A stretch of DNA of 64,000 bases. Source: Bifidobacterium dentium JCM 1195 = DSM 20436 (lineage in GTDB: Bacteria > Actinomycetota > Actinomycetes > Actinomycetales > Bifidobacteriaceae). The notes under the pieces are model-generated. The model had not been told where the DNA came from and did not search any database. It worked only from the letters and a program-made list of their open reading frames with translations. Positions 26,113 through 34,656 of this stretch are shown piece after piece (the first letter of the stretch is position 1; each line of letters starts with the position of its first letter). Made by a program: the position numbers and the translations under genes. Location of the stretch: assembly GCF_001042595.1 (NCBI RefSeq), contig NZ_AP012326.1, positions 1,612,001 through 1,676,000 on the forward strand, read 5' to 3'.

Positions 26113-26631
26113 ATGACAAAACCTGAGTCAAGGCGACTCAAGTCTTCGGCTTCGTCTCCGACCCAGGGGACGGGACCCAAGCCCGGATGCCAGCCCACCC
26201 CCGTGTCAAAGGGCTACGTATCCCCCCGAGTTTTTCTGGAGGTTTTCATGGAACAGCCGGAACTCCCCCACGAGGTCGCCTGGGGCGAGCAGACGCGCGC
26301 ATGGTGGGCCTCTCTGGGCTCCGTCCCCGGCGTTGACGGCTGGACCGCGGCAGACTGGCAGTTCGCGCTCGATACCGCCCTTCTGCATGACGCGGTTTGG
26401 AACGGCGGCGAGCTGAAGTACCTACAGGAGCTCCGGCAGCGCGAACAGGCGCTTGGCATCACCCCTGCGGCACGGCCGGAGAAGAACACGGTCGAAGTCG
26501 CCGTCGAGAAGGTGACGGAAACGCCATTGCAAAGGATTACGGAAAGGCGGGTGGAGCGTCGTGGCATTGAAAGCAAACCAGCAGCCGACGTTCCGGCTCG
26601 TCCCTCCGGGAAACGAAACGGCAAGGCATGA
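26113..26631 (+). CDS. Phage terminase small subunit (putative)
   Basis: 172 residues from ATG 26113. The core LPHEVAWGEQTRAWWASLG...WTAADWQFALDTALLHDAVWNG fits small-terminase proteins that bind the packaging site and deliver DNA to the large subunit. An internal ATG at 26248 has a much better site (CTGGAGG) and may be the true start (128 residues). The N-terminal basic GPKPG-rich leader resembles that of relatives, so the longer form is kept. Overlaps the large subunit by 71 bp. Confidence 0.7.
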   Translation: MTKPESRRLKSSASSPTQGTGPKPGCQPTPVSKGYVSPRVFLEVFMEQPELPHEVAWGEQTRAWWASLGSVPGVDGWTAADWQFALDTALLHDAVWNGGELKYLQELRQREQALGITPAARPEKNTVEVAVEKVTETPLQRITERRVERRGIESKPAADVPARPSGKRNGKA

Positions 26632-28039
26632 CGACGCCGATGACTGCGTGGCGTTGGCGGCCGCCTACGGCATGGAATGCGACCCGTGGCAGCGAATCGT
26701 CCTGAAGGACTGGCTCGCCACCGACACCCAAGGCCATCTGCTCGCCACCGATGCGGTCGTGGTCCTACCCCGACAGAATGGCAAGAACGGCCTGGTCGAA
26801 GAGGCCGAGCTGTACAAGGCGGCCGTGCAGGGGCGTAGGATTCTCCACACGGCCCACGAGGTCAAAACGGCCCGACGGCATTTCCTGCGCATGCAGGAAT
26901 ACTTCGACAACGCCGACTACCCCGAGCTGAAAGCTCTGGTTCGATATATCCGCCAGACGAACGGCCAGGAAGCCATCGTCCTGAAAAACGGCGGTTCGAT
27001 TGAGTTCATCGCCCGAAGCAAGAGCTCCGGGCGCGGCTTCACCTGCGACGATCTCACTCTGGACGAGGCGCAGGAGTTGACCGACGAACAGCTGGAGGCG
27101 CTTCGGCCGGTGATTTCGGCCGCGCCGTCCGGCGACCCGCAGACCTTGTTCATGGGTACGCCGACGCCGCCGACGAGTCCCGGCACGGTACTTGTCCGCA
27201 TGTATAAGGCCGCGCATTCCGACGCGCCGCCGGCACGTCTCGCATGGCTCGAATGGGCCGTGGATGCCGTGGGCGACCCGCTGGACCGCAGACGGTGGCG
27301 GAGGGTGAACCCGGCGTTGGGTATCCGGCTGAAAGAGGAGGTCATCGAAGCCGAGGCCGCCTCGTTCAGCCCCGAGAGTTTTGCACGCGAACGGCTCGGC
27401 TGGTGGGACGTCCACACGGACAGCGACAGCGACTATCCGATAACCGACTGGGCGGAATGCTCGACCAATACGCCACCATCCGACGGGTACGCGGCCTACG
27501 CGGTGAAATTCGGCTTCGACGGCTCGCATGTCTCGCTCGCCGCCTGCCTACGCCCCGAAGCCGAGGGTACGCCCCCGCATGTGGAGCTGGTCGACTATCG
27601 GAGTATGAAGGCCGGCGTGGGTTGGCTTGTGGACTTCCTCACCGGCGAAGACCCCGCGCATGGAGGCCCCCGCTGGAAGAGCAGTCTTGGCGTCACCGTC
27701 GACGGGCGCTCCGGTTCGGCCACGCTGACCCAGGCACTGCTGGACGCCGGCGTATATCAGCGCCTTCTCCGCACGCCGAACGCGGGAACGGTCGGCGAGA
27801 GCATCGTTGGATTCGAGCAGGCCGTCCAGCAGCATGCTCTGACGCAGTTCAGCCAGCCGATCATCGACACGGCCGCATCCTACGCGAAGCACCGCCCCAT
27901 CGGCCGTTCCGGCCTGTTCGGGTATGAGCCGAGTCGGGAAAACATCGACACCGACCCTTTGGAGGCGTTGGCGTTGGCCTATGGACTGGCCCGCACCTCC
28001 AAACGGCATCCAGGAAGGAAGCAGCGGGCATGGCATTAA
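26561..28039 (+). CDS. Phage terminase large subunit
   Basis: 492 residues from GTG 26561 with GGAG upstream. N-terminal packaging ATPase with a Walker-A-like VVLPRQNGKN, Walker B LTLDEAQE and a coupling motif (LFMGTPTPP), then a C-terminal RNase-H-like nuclease with acidic positions (FGFDGSHVSLAA; VTVDGRSGSATL; a late acidic residue near DTDPLEALALAYG). It translocates DNA into the prohead and cuts at packaging ends. The neighbouring HNH gene points to a cos-type mechanism. Confidence 0.92.
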   Translation: MALKANQQPTFRLVPPGNETARHDDADDCVALAAAYGMECDPWQRIVLKDWLATDTQGHLLATDAVVVLPRQNGKNGLVEEAELYKAAVQGRRILHTAHEVKTARRHFLRMQEYFDNADYPELKALVRYIRQTNGQEAIVLKNGGSIEFIARSKSSGRGFTCDDLTLDEAQELTDEQLEALRPVISAAPSGDPQTLFMGTPTPPTSPGTVLVRMYKAAHSDAPPARLAWLEWAVDAVGDPLDRRRWRRVNPALGIRLKEEVIEAEAASFSPESFARERLGWWDVHTDSDSDYPITDWAECSTNTPPSDGYAAYAVKFGFDGSHVSLAACLRPEAEGTPPHVELVDYRSMKAGVGWLVDFLTGEDPAHGGPRWKSSLGVTVDGRSGSATLTQALLDAGVYQRLLRTPNAGTVGESIVGFEQAVQQHALTQFSQPIIDTAASYAKHRPIGRSGLFGYEPSRENIDTDPLEALALAYGLARTSKRHPGRKQRAWH

Positions 28040-28054
28040 TCACAAGGAGTCCGC

Positions 28055-29488
28055 ATGACTCAGACCATTTTTGATACCGCACGCTCCACGCCGATCAATA
28101 CGGGCAGTCTTGCCGTACCTGCGAACGTGGAGGGAGTCTACCGCGAGGACGTGGACGCCATCGCACGGCTGATTACCGTATGGAAGGACCACTACCCCAA
28201 GAATCTCATTCGAATGGGATTTTACACGGCCCACAACAGCCTGAAGGATTTCGGCATCAGCGTGCCGCGCGTCATCGCCACGAACGTCCGCAGTTGCGTG
28301 GGCTGGCCGGCGAAGGCCGTTCGTTCGCTCGCCGACCTGTCCGTCTTCGACGGCGTGGACACGGGGCTTGACGACCCGTACGACGTTGGCGGCCTGAGCC
28401 GCCAACTGGCCGACACGCTCGCCGTGGACGAGGCTATCGTGTCGGCCTACATTTACGGCTGCTCGTTCCTGACCATTACGGCCGGCAATCGACCCGGCAG
28501 CGTGCTGTTCACGCCGCGTTCGGCGGAACTCTCCGCCGCGACGTGGGACGGCGCCACCAGCCGCCTATCTGGCGCGTTGACGATTACGGACGCGACCGAC
28601 AAGGGCGAAGTCACCTCCTACAATGTCTTTCTTCCCTACCGCAGCTATGAATTCGTCAAAATCGCCGGCATCTGGAAAGCAGTTCGGATGGATACGAATT
28701 GGCCGACACCGACCGTGGTGCCGTTCGTCAGCGACCCGCAGCTAAGCCGCCCGTTGGGTGTGAGCCGGATTACACCGGTCGTCATGAGCGCCACCGATAT
28801 GGCGTTCCGCACGATGGTTCGCATGGAAGCCACGGCCGAGTTCTACTCGGTTCCGAAGCTGTGGTTTCTGGGTGCCAATCGTGATGCATTCGACGCCGAT
28901 ACATGGTCGAATCTTATCAGCGCCATCAACGGCATCGGCGTGGACGAGGAAACGGGCGAAAAGCCCACCATGCAGCAGGTGCAGCAGGCGAGCATGACAC
29001 CGCATGCCGACATGCTGAAAACCATCGCCCTGCTACTCGCCTCCGACACCGATCTGCCTGTGGATTCGCTCGGCATCACGTTGACGAATCCGACGAGCGC
29101 CGAAGCCATGGCGGCCGCCGAACGGCGGCTTACGCGACGCGCCGACCGTCAGAACCGGCTGTTTGGCGCGCGTATCGAAGAGCTGCTACGTATGGCCGTC
29201 TGCCTGCGTGATGGACTAGGCGAGCCACCGGCTGACCTTACCGTCAGAGCGCAGTGGATGCCGACGCGCGAAATCAGCGACGCGGCCCGCGCCGACGCGT
29301 ATGTGAAAATCGCCGGCGTCAATGCGGCCTACGCGACCAGCAACGTCGGATTGCGCCGTCTCGGACTGACCGGACCGGAAATCGAAACACTCAAGGCCGA
29401 CATGAACCGGCAGCAGGGTGCCGCCCTTCTGGAAGCGCTCGTAGCGAAGGGAAACGTGGATGACGGAGCCAACGATAAACAGGGCTGA
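28055..29488 (+). CDS. Phage portal protein
   Basis: 477 residues, GGAG upstream of ATG 28055. SPP1/HK97-type portal: GWPAKAVRSLADL near residue 85 and the long helical C-terminal section (AAAERRLTRRADRQNRLFGARIEELLRMA) shared with actinophage portals of the gp6 family. It forms the dodecameric DNA channel at the capsid vertex. The end overlaps the MuF-like gene by 29 bp. Confidence 0.88.
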   Translation: MTQTIFDTARSTPINTGSLAVPANVEGVYREDVDAIARLITVWKDHYPKNLIRMGFYTAHNSLKDFGISVPRVIATNVRSCVGWPAKAVRSLADLSVFDGVDTGLDDPYDVGGLSRQLADTLAVDEAIVSAYIYGCSFLTITAGNRPGSVLFTPRSAELSAATWDGATSRLSGALTITDATDKGEVTSYNVFLPYRSYEFVKIAGIWKAVRMDTNWPTPTVVPFVSDPQLSRPLGVSRITPVVMSATDMAFRTMVRMEATAEFYSVPKLWFLGANRDAFDADTWSNLISAINGIGVDEETGEKPTMQQVQQASMTPHADMLKTIALLLASDTDLPVDSLGITLTNPTSAEAMAAAERRLTRRADRQNRLFGARIEELLRMAVCLRDGLGEPPADLTVRAQWMPTREISDAARADAYVKIAGVNAAYATSNVGLRRLGLTGPEIETLKADMNRQQGAALLEALVAKGNVDDGANDKQG

Positions 29489-30239
29489 CGTCAATGTCCT
29501 GGCGGAAGCCCAGCAGACGGTCATATCCGCCGCCAAGCGCGAACTAGGCAAGGCATGGGCGGAAACGGACGGCATGGAGCCCGCAATGCGCCGTGACGCG
29601 CTGATCGACCTCGTACAGGCCATCGTGCACAAGTACGGGCTCGGCGACAGCCAGGCCGCCGCCGAATGGTACAACACGGTTCGCCTGAGGTGGTTCGATG
29701 ACGATTTCGAGGTCAACCCGTTCGAGCAGGACCCCAACGACGACTATCGGCTTCGGCAGGCGATTCGGGCGAAGGCGAACATGCTGTTTCCCGAAGACGA
29801 AGCCTACGACCCCGAAAACTATCTGCGGTATCTGAACGGGCTGGTCGACCGGAACGTTCACGCCCACGGCCAGCTCACCGTCGCCCGCGCCGTCAAACGC
29901 GACCACAATGGCGTCCGTTACGGCCGCGTTCCCAACGGAGGCGAAACCTGCCAGTTCTGCTTCATGCTCTGTTCCAGGGGGTTCGTCTACCGCTCCGCCG
30001 ACAGCGCCTCCTTCCACGCCCACGCCAACGACCGGTGTGAGATTGTCCCCGAGTTCAAACGCGGGGGCACCGCCATCGAGGAGTATGACCCCGAAGCCAT
30101 GGCCGACATGTGGGCCGAAGCGGCCAATGCGACCGGCGACTATGAGGGCGACGCCCAAGGCAAAATGCAGAAGACGTTCGCCATCCTACGCGCCCAACAT
30201 CCCGAACTGTTCACGGGCACGGATGGACGCATTCATTAG
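29460..30239 (+). CDS. MuF-like minor head protein
   Basis: 259 residues. Mostly helical N-terminus and a C-terminal domain with the MuF signature: RVPNGGETCQFCFMLCSRGFVY and FHAHANDRCEIVP. Cys/His spacing suggests metal binding or disulfides. Such proteins are carried with the portal, assist head morphogenesis and may be ejected with DNA. Follows the portal directly with an AAGGGA site. No toxin domain is fused. Confidence 0.8.
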   Translation: MTEPTINRADVNVLAEAQQTVISAAKRELGKAWAETDGMEPAMRRDALIDLVQAIVHKYGLGDSQAAAEWYNTVRLRWFDDDFEVNPFEQDPNDDYRLRQAIRAKANMLFPEDEAYDPENYLRYLNGLVDRNVHAHGQLTVARAVKRDHNGVRYGRVPNGGETCQFCFMLCSRGFVYRSADSASFHAHANDRCEIVPEFKRGGTAIEEYDPEAMADMWAEAANATGDYEGDAQGKMQKTFAILRAQHPELFTGTDGRIH

Positions 30240-30343
30240 ATTTTTCACGCCCCACAACGCCCGAAACGGGCTACGTGAGGCGCTTTATGCCCCGCACGGG
30301 GCGAAACCCCAATATGCCCGAAACGGGCGAAGGAGGACCCATT
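30240..30343 (+). promoter_or_regulatory. Three tandem mini-hairpins before the scaffold-capsid genes
   Basis: Two identical GCCCGAAACGGGC hairpins (30259-30271 and 30316-30328) flank a GCCCCGCACGGGGC hairpin (30289-30302), all within the 104-bp gap ahead of the scaffold gene. There is no T-run. They could act as RNA stabilisers or processing sites that set high capsid expression. Confidence 0.5.
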
Positions 30344-30832
30344 ATGGCCGAAAACGCCGATTCTCAGACCGAGCCGGACACGCCGCCGGAGACCGACTGG
30401 CAGGCGAAGTACGAGGAGGCCATCTCCCACTCCCGTACGTGGGAGGAACGCTCGAAGGCGAATTACGCCGACGTGCAGAAGCTCTCCGAAGAACTCGCCG
30501 CACTCAAGGCCGCCAAGCCCGACGCAAAGCTCGCCGCCGCGACCAAACGTGCCGACGAAGCCGAGGCCGCGCTCGCGTCCTACAGGCACGACGCGGAAAT
30601 CGCAGGCTGGAAGGCGGCCACCGAGAAAGAGACCGGCATTCCCGCCGACCTGCTGACCGGCGACACCGAGGACGCCATCAAGGCGTCCGCCGTCAAACTG
30701 GCCGAGTTCCTTAAGTCCCGCCCAACCGCGCCGCATTTCGCCAATCCGGCCGGAACCCCCAACAATCACAACACCACGCCCGACCCGGCCACGGAGGCAA
30801 TCTGTACGGCCCTGTTCGGACCTCGCCACTAG
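30344..30832 (+). CDS. Phage capsid scaffolding protein
   Basis: 162 residues from ATG 30344 behind GGAGGACCC. Acidic N-terminus, a long coiled-coil (about 22-95, KLSEELAALKAAKPDAKLAA region) and a disordered Pro/Asn/Thr-rich tail, the usual layout of scaffold proteins (DUF4355-like). It nucleates prohead assembly and is lost before packaging. Lies 18 bp upstream of the capsid gene. Confidence 0.82.
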   Translation: MAENADSQTEPDTPPETDWQAKYEEAISHSRTWEERSKANYADVQKLSEELAALKAAKPDAKLAAATKRADEAEAALASYRHDAEIAGWKAATEKETGIPADLLTGDTEDAIKASAVKLAEFLKSRPTAPHFANPAGTPNNHNTTPDPATEAICTALFGPRH

Positions 30833-30850
30833 CCCAAGGAGGCATATCCC

Positions 30851-31735
30851 ATGGCAACCCTTGATACCACCAAGGTCACTCTCCCCACCACCGTCACGAC
30901 GGCCGTAGCGAGCCGACTGCACGACAACTCCGTCGTCGCCTCGTTCTCCCCGGCCGACGCGCTGACCGGCTACCACAACGACGCGTACAACTATTTCACC
31001 GGCGGCGCCCGGTCCGAGGTCGTGGCCGAGGGTGCGCAGAAGTCCGCGCATGACGTGGCGATCACCCCGGTTCAAGGCAAGCTGTTCAAGGTCCAGACCA
31101 CGACCCGCGTTTCCAGCGAACTGTCCTGGGCTGACGCCGATGACCAGCTCGCAATCATCGAAGCCATTCAGGCCGACCAGGTGGGCGCGACCGCCGAAGC
31201 GCTCGATTACGTCATCCTGCATGCCGTCAACCCGCTCGGCGGGGCGACCCTGACGGGCTACACCGCCCTGAACAAGTCCGCGACCTCGGTCACTTCCACG
31301 GGCAAGGCCGTGGACGACATCGACGCGCTCGTCGACGCGCTGGCCGACTCCGACACGACCGGCATCGCGCTGAGCCGCACCTTCGCGGGCGACCTGCGCA
31401 AGACCCGCACCTCCGACGGTGGCCGTCTCTACCCGGAGATTCCGCTGAGCCTCAACGCCGGCACCCTCGAGGGCGTCCCGGCCGTCACGTCCAACAACGT
31501 CGCCGGCAAGCTCGCCAAGACCGACCCAAAGGTTCTGGCAATCGCGGGCGACTGGGCTACTATCAAGTGGCGTATCGCTCGCCCGCTTGAAGCGTCCATC
31601 ATCCCGTTCGGCGACCCCGACGGCGCGGGCGACCTTCAGCGTTTCGGACAGGTCGCCTACCGTACGGAGTGCGTCTTCTCCTACGCAATCCTCGACCCGA
31701 AGCGCCTGGCCGTCCTGAAGCCGGCCACGGCCTGA
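30851..31735 (+). CDS. Phage major capsid protein
   Basis: 294 residues with AGGAGGCATATCCC before ATG. HK97-fold pattern: an N-arm, an E-loop/P-domain region around EVVAEGAQKSAHDVAITPV and the A-domain near AVTSNNVAGKLAKTDPK. The sequence is close in style to N4-gp56/actinophage capsid families. No fused protease or delta domain; the separate scaffold supplies assembly. Confidence 0.88.
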   Translation: MATLDTTKVTLPTTVTTAVASRLHDNSVVASFSPADALTGYHNDAYNYFTGGARSEVVAEGAQKSAHDVAITPVQGKLFKVQTTTRVSSELSWADADDQLAIIEAIQADQVGATAEALDYVILHAVNPLGGATLTGYTALNKSATSVTSTGKAVDDIDALVDALADSDTTGIALSRTFAGDLRKTRTSDGGRLYPEIPLSLNAGTLEGVPAVTSNNVAGKLAKTDPKVLAIAGDWATIKWRIARPLEASIIPFGDPDGAGDLQRFGQVAYRTECVFSYAILDPKRLAVLKPATA

Positions 31736-31749
31736 TAAGGAGGCCAATC

Positions 31750-32163
31750 GTGGCCGACCAGGTTTTCGCTTCGCTTGCCGACTTGGAGAACCGGTGGCAT
31801 GTCGTGGACGCATCCATGACGACGAAGGCCCAAACCGCGTTGGATGACGCCTCGAGCATCATCGTCGACGAGTGCGCCTTGGCCGGGGTTGACGTCGGTT
31901 CAATCCCGGCCGGTACGCTTCGCGCCATCGTGTGCGCGATGGTCATTCGCAAGCTGACCACGGACGACGACCATCTGGGCGTCACGAACAGTTCGCAAAC
32001 GGCCGGTTCGTTCTCCGAATCGTTCACCTATTCCAATCCCATGGGCGACCTGTATCTGACGTCCGCTGAACGCAAACGGCTCGGCCTTCGTCGTCAGAAG
32101 GCGTTCGCCGTCGACGCGTCCGCCAATGCCCAGCCGCGCATGTATGGAGGTTGGGGCGTATGA
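31750..32163 (+). CDS. Head-tail connector protein (gp6-like)
   Basis: 137 residues from GTG 31750 with AAGGAGG upstream. Starts DQVFASLADLENRWHVVD and is largely helical, matching actinophage Gp19/Gp6-like adaptors that attach to the portal. The end overlaps the next gene (ATGA). Assigned from fold type and gene order. Confidence 0.7.
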   Translation: MADQVFASLADLENRWHVVDASMTTKAQTALDDASSIIVDECALAGVDVGSIPAGTLRAIVCAMVIRKLTTDDDHLGVTNSSQTAGSFSESFTYSNPMGDLYLTSAERKRLGLRRQKAFAVDASANAQPRMYGGWGV

Positions 32164-32492
32164 AAGGCGAATCCGTCACTGTTCTGCGCCGGGTTAAAAA
32201 CGGCGTGGATGCGGGCAATAACCCGGTGTATGGGACGGTTGAGGAAACCGTTGAGAATGTGCTCGTATCGCCGCCCACGACGGCCGACGCGGGCGGCGAG
32301 CGCCCCGACGGAATCACCGTCGACCTGAACCTTGCCTTCCCGCGCACCTACACGGGCGAAGCCCTTCGTGGCTGTTCCGTCATGGTGCGCGGCGACAGGT
32401 ACAAGGTCGTCGGCGACCCTCAGCGGGTGGATGGCGGGCTGACGCCGACCGCATGGAACATGCTTGTGGAGGTGTTTAGAAGCGATGGCTAA
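32160..32492 (+). CDS. Head-closure/connector protein
   Basis: 110 residues from ATG 32160 (TGGAGG upstream, ATGA overlap). Beta-rich sequence (MKGESVTVLRRVKNGVDAG start; VMVRGDRYKVVGDPQRVDGG) typical of SPP1 gp16-like stopper proteins that close the portal after packaging. Supported by position between adaptor and tail-completion genes. Confidence 0.68.
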   Translation: MKGESVTVLRRVKNGVDAGNNPVYGTVEETVENVLVSPPTTADAGGERPDGITVDLNLAFPRTYTGEALRGCSVMVRGDRYKVVGDPQRVDGGLTPTAWNMLVEVFRSDG

Positions 32493-32748
32493 TGGCATCA
32501 AAATCAAGGTTGACTCCAAGGCCGTCATGGCGATTCTCAATTCACCCGAGGTCCAGGCTGAAATACAGCGGAGGGTGGATCGCGTGACCAACGCCGCGAA
32601 CTCCATGTATGGAGCTTCGGGCTATAAGGGCGACGTAATCAAGACCGACCGTCCTCATGGCGCCGTGTATCCCGCCGACATTTACTCCAAGCGTTCCAAC
32701 GCCAAACACAACACGCTACTCAAGGCGCTCAGCGCCGGAAGGGGGTGA
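32485..32748 (+). CDS. Tail-completion/neck protein (HK97 gp10-like)
   Basis: 87 residues from ATG 32485, overlapping the connector gene by 8 bp and the next gene by 4. Begins MANGIKIKVDSKAVMAILNS with a short helix then a KTDRPHGAVYPADIYSKRSN strand region, as in short gp10-type neck proteins. Function inferred mainly from synteny. Confidence 0.6.
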   Translation: MANGIKIKVDSKAVMAILNSPEVQAEIQRRVDRVTNAANSMYGASGYKGDVIKTDRPHGAVYPADIYSKRSNAKHNTLLKALSAGRG

Positions 32749-32750
32749 GT

Positions 32751-33125
32751 ATGGCTATCCCTTTCGAGTGCGAGCTTGTCCAATGGCTCTCCGCTCAGCC
32801 TGAGCTTGCTGAGATTCCCGTGTCTACCGACGTTCCCGCCGACCGTCCCGACAGGTTCGTGTCGGTCGAGCGTACCGGTGGCGAACGGACGAAGATTCTC
32901 GACCGTCCCGAGCTGGCCATCCAATGCTGGGCGCAGTCCAGCGTCGAAGCCGCCGAACTGGCCGACATGCTCGTCGACGTGGTTCTCCCCCGCGTTTACG
33001 AACTGGCCGACTTGGGTGCGTTCTCTATTAATTCCATATATAACTACCCACTCGACGAAACCCAGCCGCGTTATCAAATAACCGCCGACGCGGTGGTTCA
33101 TACGGCTGTGCGTCGAAGTAAATGA
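32751..33125 (+). CDS. Tail terminator protein
   Basis: 124 residues. ATG 32751 has the excellent site AAGGGGGTGAGT; a GTG two codons earlier overlaps the previous stop. Compact alpha/beta protein (ERTGGERTKILDRPELAIQCWA; VYELADLG) like gpU/DUF3168-type proteins that cap the tail tube. Position directly before the major tail protein supports the call. Confidence 0.65.
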   Translation: MAIPFECELVQWLSAQPELAEIPVSTDVPADRPDRFVSVERTGGERTKILDRPELAIQCWAQSSVEAAELADMLVDVVLPRVYELADLGAFSINSIYNYPLDETQPRYQITADAVVHTAVRRSK

Positions 33126-33138
33126 AAGAAGATAAGAC

Positions 33139-33852
33139 ATGACTGCACCTAATGCCAATAACGTCTCTGTAGGTAAACCGCATGGCGAAGACGACCGCTA
33201 TGCGGGCGGCTTCTGGTATGGCATCAAATCCAAGGTCACGGTGCCGACCGATGCCGTGACCGCCCTTGACGAGAATTTCGTGGACGGCGGCTACCTGGGC
33301 GACGACGGCGTGACGAACAGCGTCGACCGCGATACGACCACCGTGACCGCGTTCGGCGGCGACACCGTGCTGAACGTGACCGCATCGAAGACCGAAACGT
33401 TCCAGTTCGGCATGCTCGAAACCTCGAGGGACGTGATGGCGTTCGTGTACGGTGCCGACAACGTGTCCGGCACCGATGACGCCTTCGTGGTCAAGCATAA
33501 CGCCAAGGACAATCCGCATCTTGTCGACGTGTTCGAGTTCGCCATGACCGGCGACCGCGTGAAGCGTATCGTAATCCCGGACGGCCAGGTGTCCGACCTT
33601 GATGACGTGTCCTACGCCGACGGCGATGCCATCGTGTACACGCCGACCATCACCGCCTACCCGGATTCGGCCGGCAACACCGCCTACGAGTACATTGCGA
33701 AGGTGGCGACCGGCACGTCCGCCCAGGCCGAAGCCGCCGGGCTCGCCGTGTACGATGACGAGTCCGCGCCGTCTCTCGAAAAGGCCGCTGTATCCGACTC
33801 CTCCACCGAAGCCGCCGATTCCGGCGAGGCCTCCACCGAAGCCACCGCCTGA
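33139..33852 (+). CDS. Major tail tube protein
   Basis: 237 residues. Beta-rich N-terminal 180 residues (FWYGIKSKVTVPTDAV; KTETFQFGMLETSRDVMAFVYG) match siphophage tube proteins. A Ser/Thr/Glu/Ala-rich acidic tail of about 40 residues follows. Stacks to form the tail tube. A terminator immediately follows, separating it from the chaperone genes. Confidence 0.85.
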   Translation: MTAPNANNVSVGKPHGEDDRYAGGFWYGIKSKVTVPTDAVTALDENFVDGGYLGDDGVTNSVDRDTTTVTAFGGDTVLNVTASKTETFQFGMLETSRDVMAFVYGADNVSGTDDAFVVKHNAKDNPHLVDVFEFAMTGDRVKRIVIPDGQVSDLDDVSYADGDAIVYTPTITAYPDSAGNTAYEYIAKVATGTSAQAEAAGLAVYDDESAPSLEKAAVSDSSTEAADSGEASTEATA

Positions 33853-33872
33853 GTCCGCTGACCAGTCAATCT

Positions 33873-33915
33873 TCCCCAACCTCGCCTTTCGTGTCCGGCG
33901 TGGTTGGGGATTTTT
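33873..33915 (+). terminator. Terminator after the major tail gene
   Basis: 9-bp perfect stem (33873-33881 with 33902-33910) then five T. Partial termination here would keep structural tube protein in excess of the later tail proteins. Confidence 0.8.
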
Positions 33916-33946
33916 CATATAGGGCACGAGATTCAAGGACACGATA

Positions 33947-34216
33947 ATGACTGTTGTACTCAAAGACTTCCGACCGGCCGACGGACGCGTGGCCATCGTT
34001 TTCCCCGACGGGTTCAGAACCTCGCTTCCGAACGCTCAGGTGCTGACCCTCGGCCAACTGCGGCGTCTGGTCAACAATGACTTTCAGGTACTGTACGACC
34101 TGTTCCCCAAGAAGGCGCACCCGCATCTGGACGCCCTATATAACAAGCAGCTCGGCGACCTCGTGCAGGGATGGCTTGAAGAGTCGGGTACTGACCCAAA
34201 AGGGCAGCAGCAGTAG
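33947..34216 (+). CDS. Tail assembly chaperone (gpG-like, short form)
   Basis: 89 residues with AAGGA before ATG. Located between tube and tape-measure genes, the standard place for lambda gpG/gpGT-type chaperones, which coat the tape measure during assembly. The gene ends GTDPKGQQQ; just before its stop lies a CCCAAAAG slippery site allowing a -1 shift into the next frame. Confidence 0.82.
   Translation: MTVVLKDFRPADGRVAIVFPDGFRTSLPNAQVLTLGQLRRLVNNDFQVLYDLFPKKAHPHLDALYNKQLGDLVQGWLEESGTDPKGQQQ
34195..34201 (+). other. -1 programmed frameshift site (C CCA AAA)
   Basis: Canonical X XXY YYZ heptamer CCCAAAA at codons for P-K, 13 bases before the TAG stop of the short chaperone. After slippage the -1 frame is open from 34198 to 34653 with no stop between. 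The fusion would have about 235 residues. Confidence 0.85.
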
Positions 34217-34653
34217 TCTATCTGACCGCCACATACGGCGACCAGCTCGAATATGAACTGTTGAGCCACGGCTTGCGGCTGGCGGATATGGGACATTCGC
34301 TCTCGTTTGATGACGTGTACGTCCTCGCCGTCAACTGTAAGCCGGGGTCGCCTCTTGCGGTCGCCCTCAACCCACAGGCATCCTGGACCGCTCTTGATTA
34401 CTGGTTGTGCAGCATCGAGTATTCGCTCCGATGGCTTGTGTGGTCGAAGACAAAGGATGGCGAAAAGGGCCGCAAGCGCCCGAAGCCCATCAAGCCGCCC
34501 CAAGCTGAAAACAAGAACAAGAAAACGTTCGTAGGCATGGACAAGAAGGCCATCAAAGCCTTCCTGTCCGCGCCGCGTATGCCCATGCCCGGCAGTCAGC
34601 CGGTGATTCATTCACTGCCCGACGATACTGAGTCGCAGACGAACAAGGATTAA
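34198..34653 (+). CDS. Tail assembly chaperone C-terminal part (gpT-like, made by -1 frameshift)
   Basis: Open in the -1 frame from the slippery site; after the shift it reads RAAAVVYLTATYGDQLEYEL and continues to NKD. There is no ATG with a ribosome site at its front, so independent initiation (a TTG at 34261) is unlikely. The T-like half is basic (KGRKRPKPIKPPQAENKNKK) and probably links the chaperone to tube or tape-measure protein. It ends 3 bp before the tape-measure gene. Confidence 0.8.
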   Translation, partial: KRAAAVVYLTATYGDQLEYELLSHGLRLADMGHSLSFDDVYVLAVNCKPGSPLAVALNPQASWTALDYWLCSIEYSLRWLVWSKTKDGEKGRKRPKPIKPPQAENKNKKTFVGMDKKAIKAFLSAPRMPMPGSQPVIHSLPDDTESQTNKD

Positions 34654-34656
34654 GTA

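Noticed and set aside
34261..34653. Independent gene starting at TTG 34261
   Set aside because: No ribosome site, and the frame is open back to a canonical -1 slippery site in the upstream chaperone gene.
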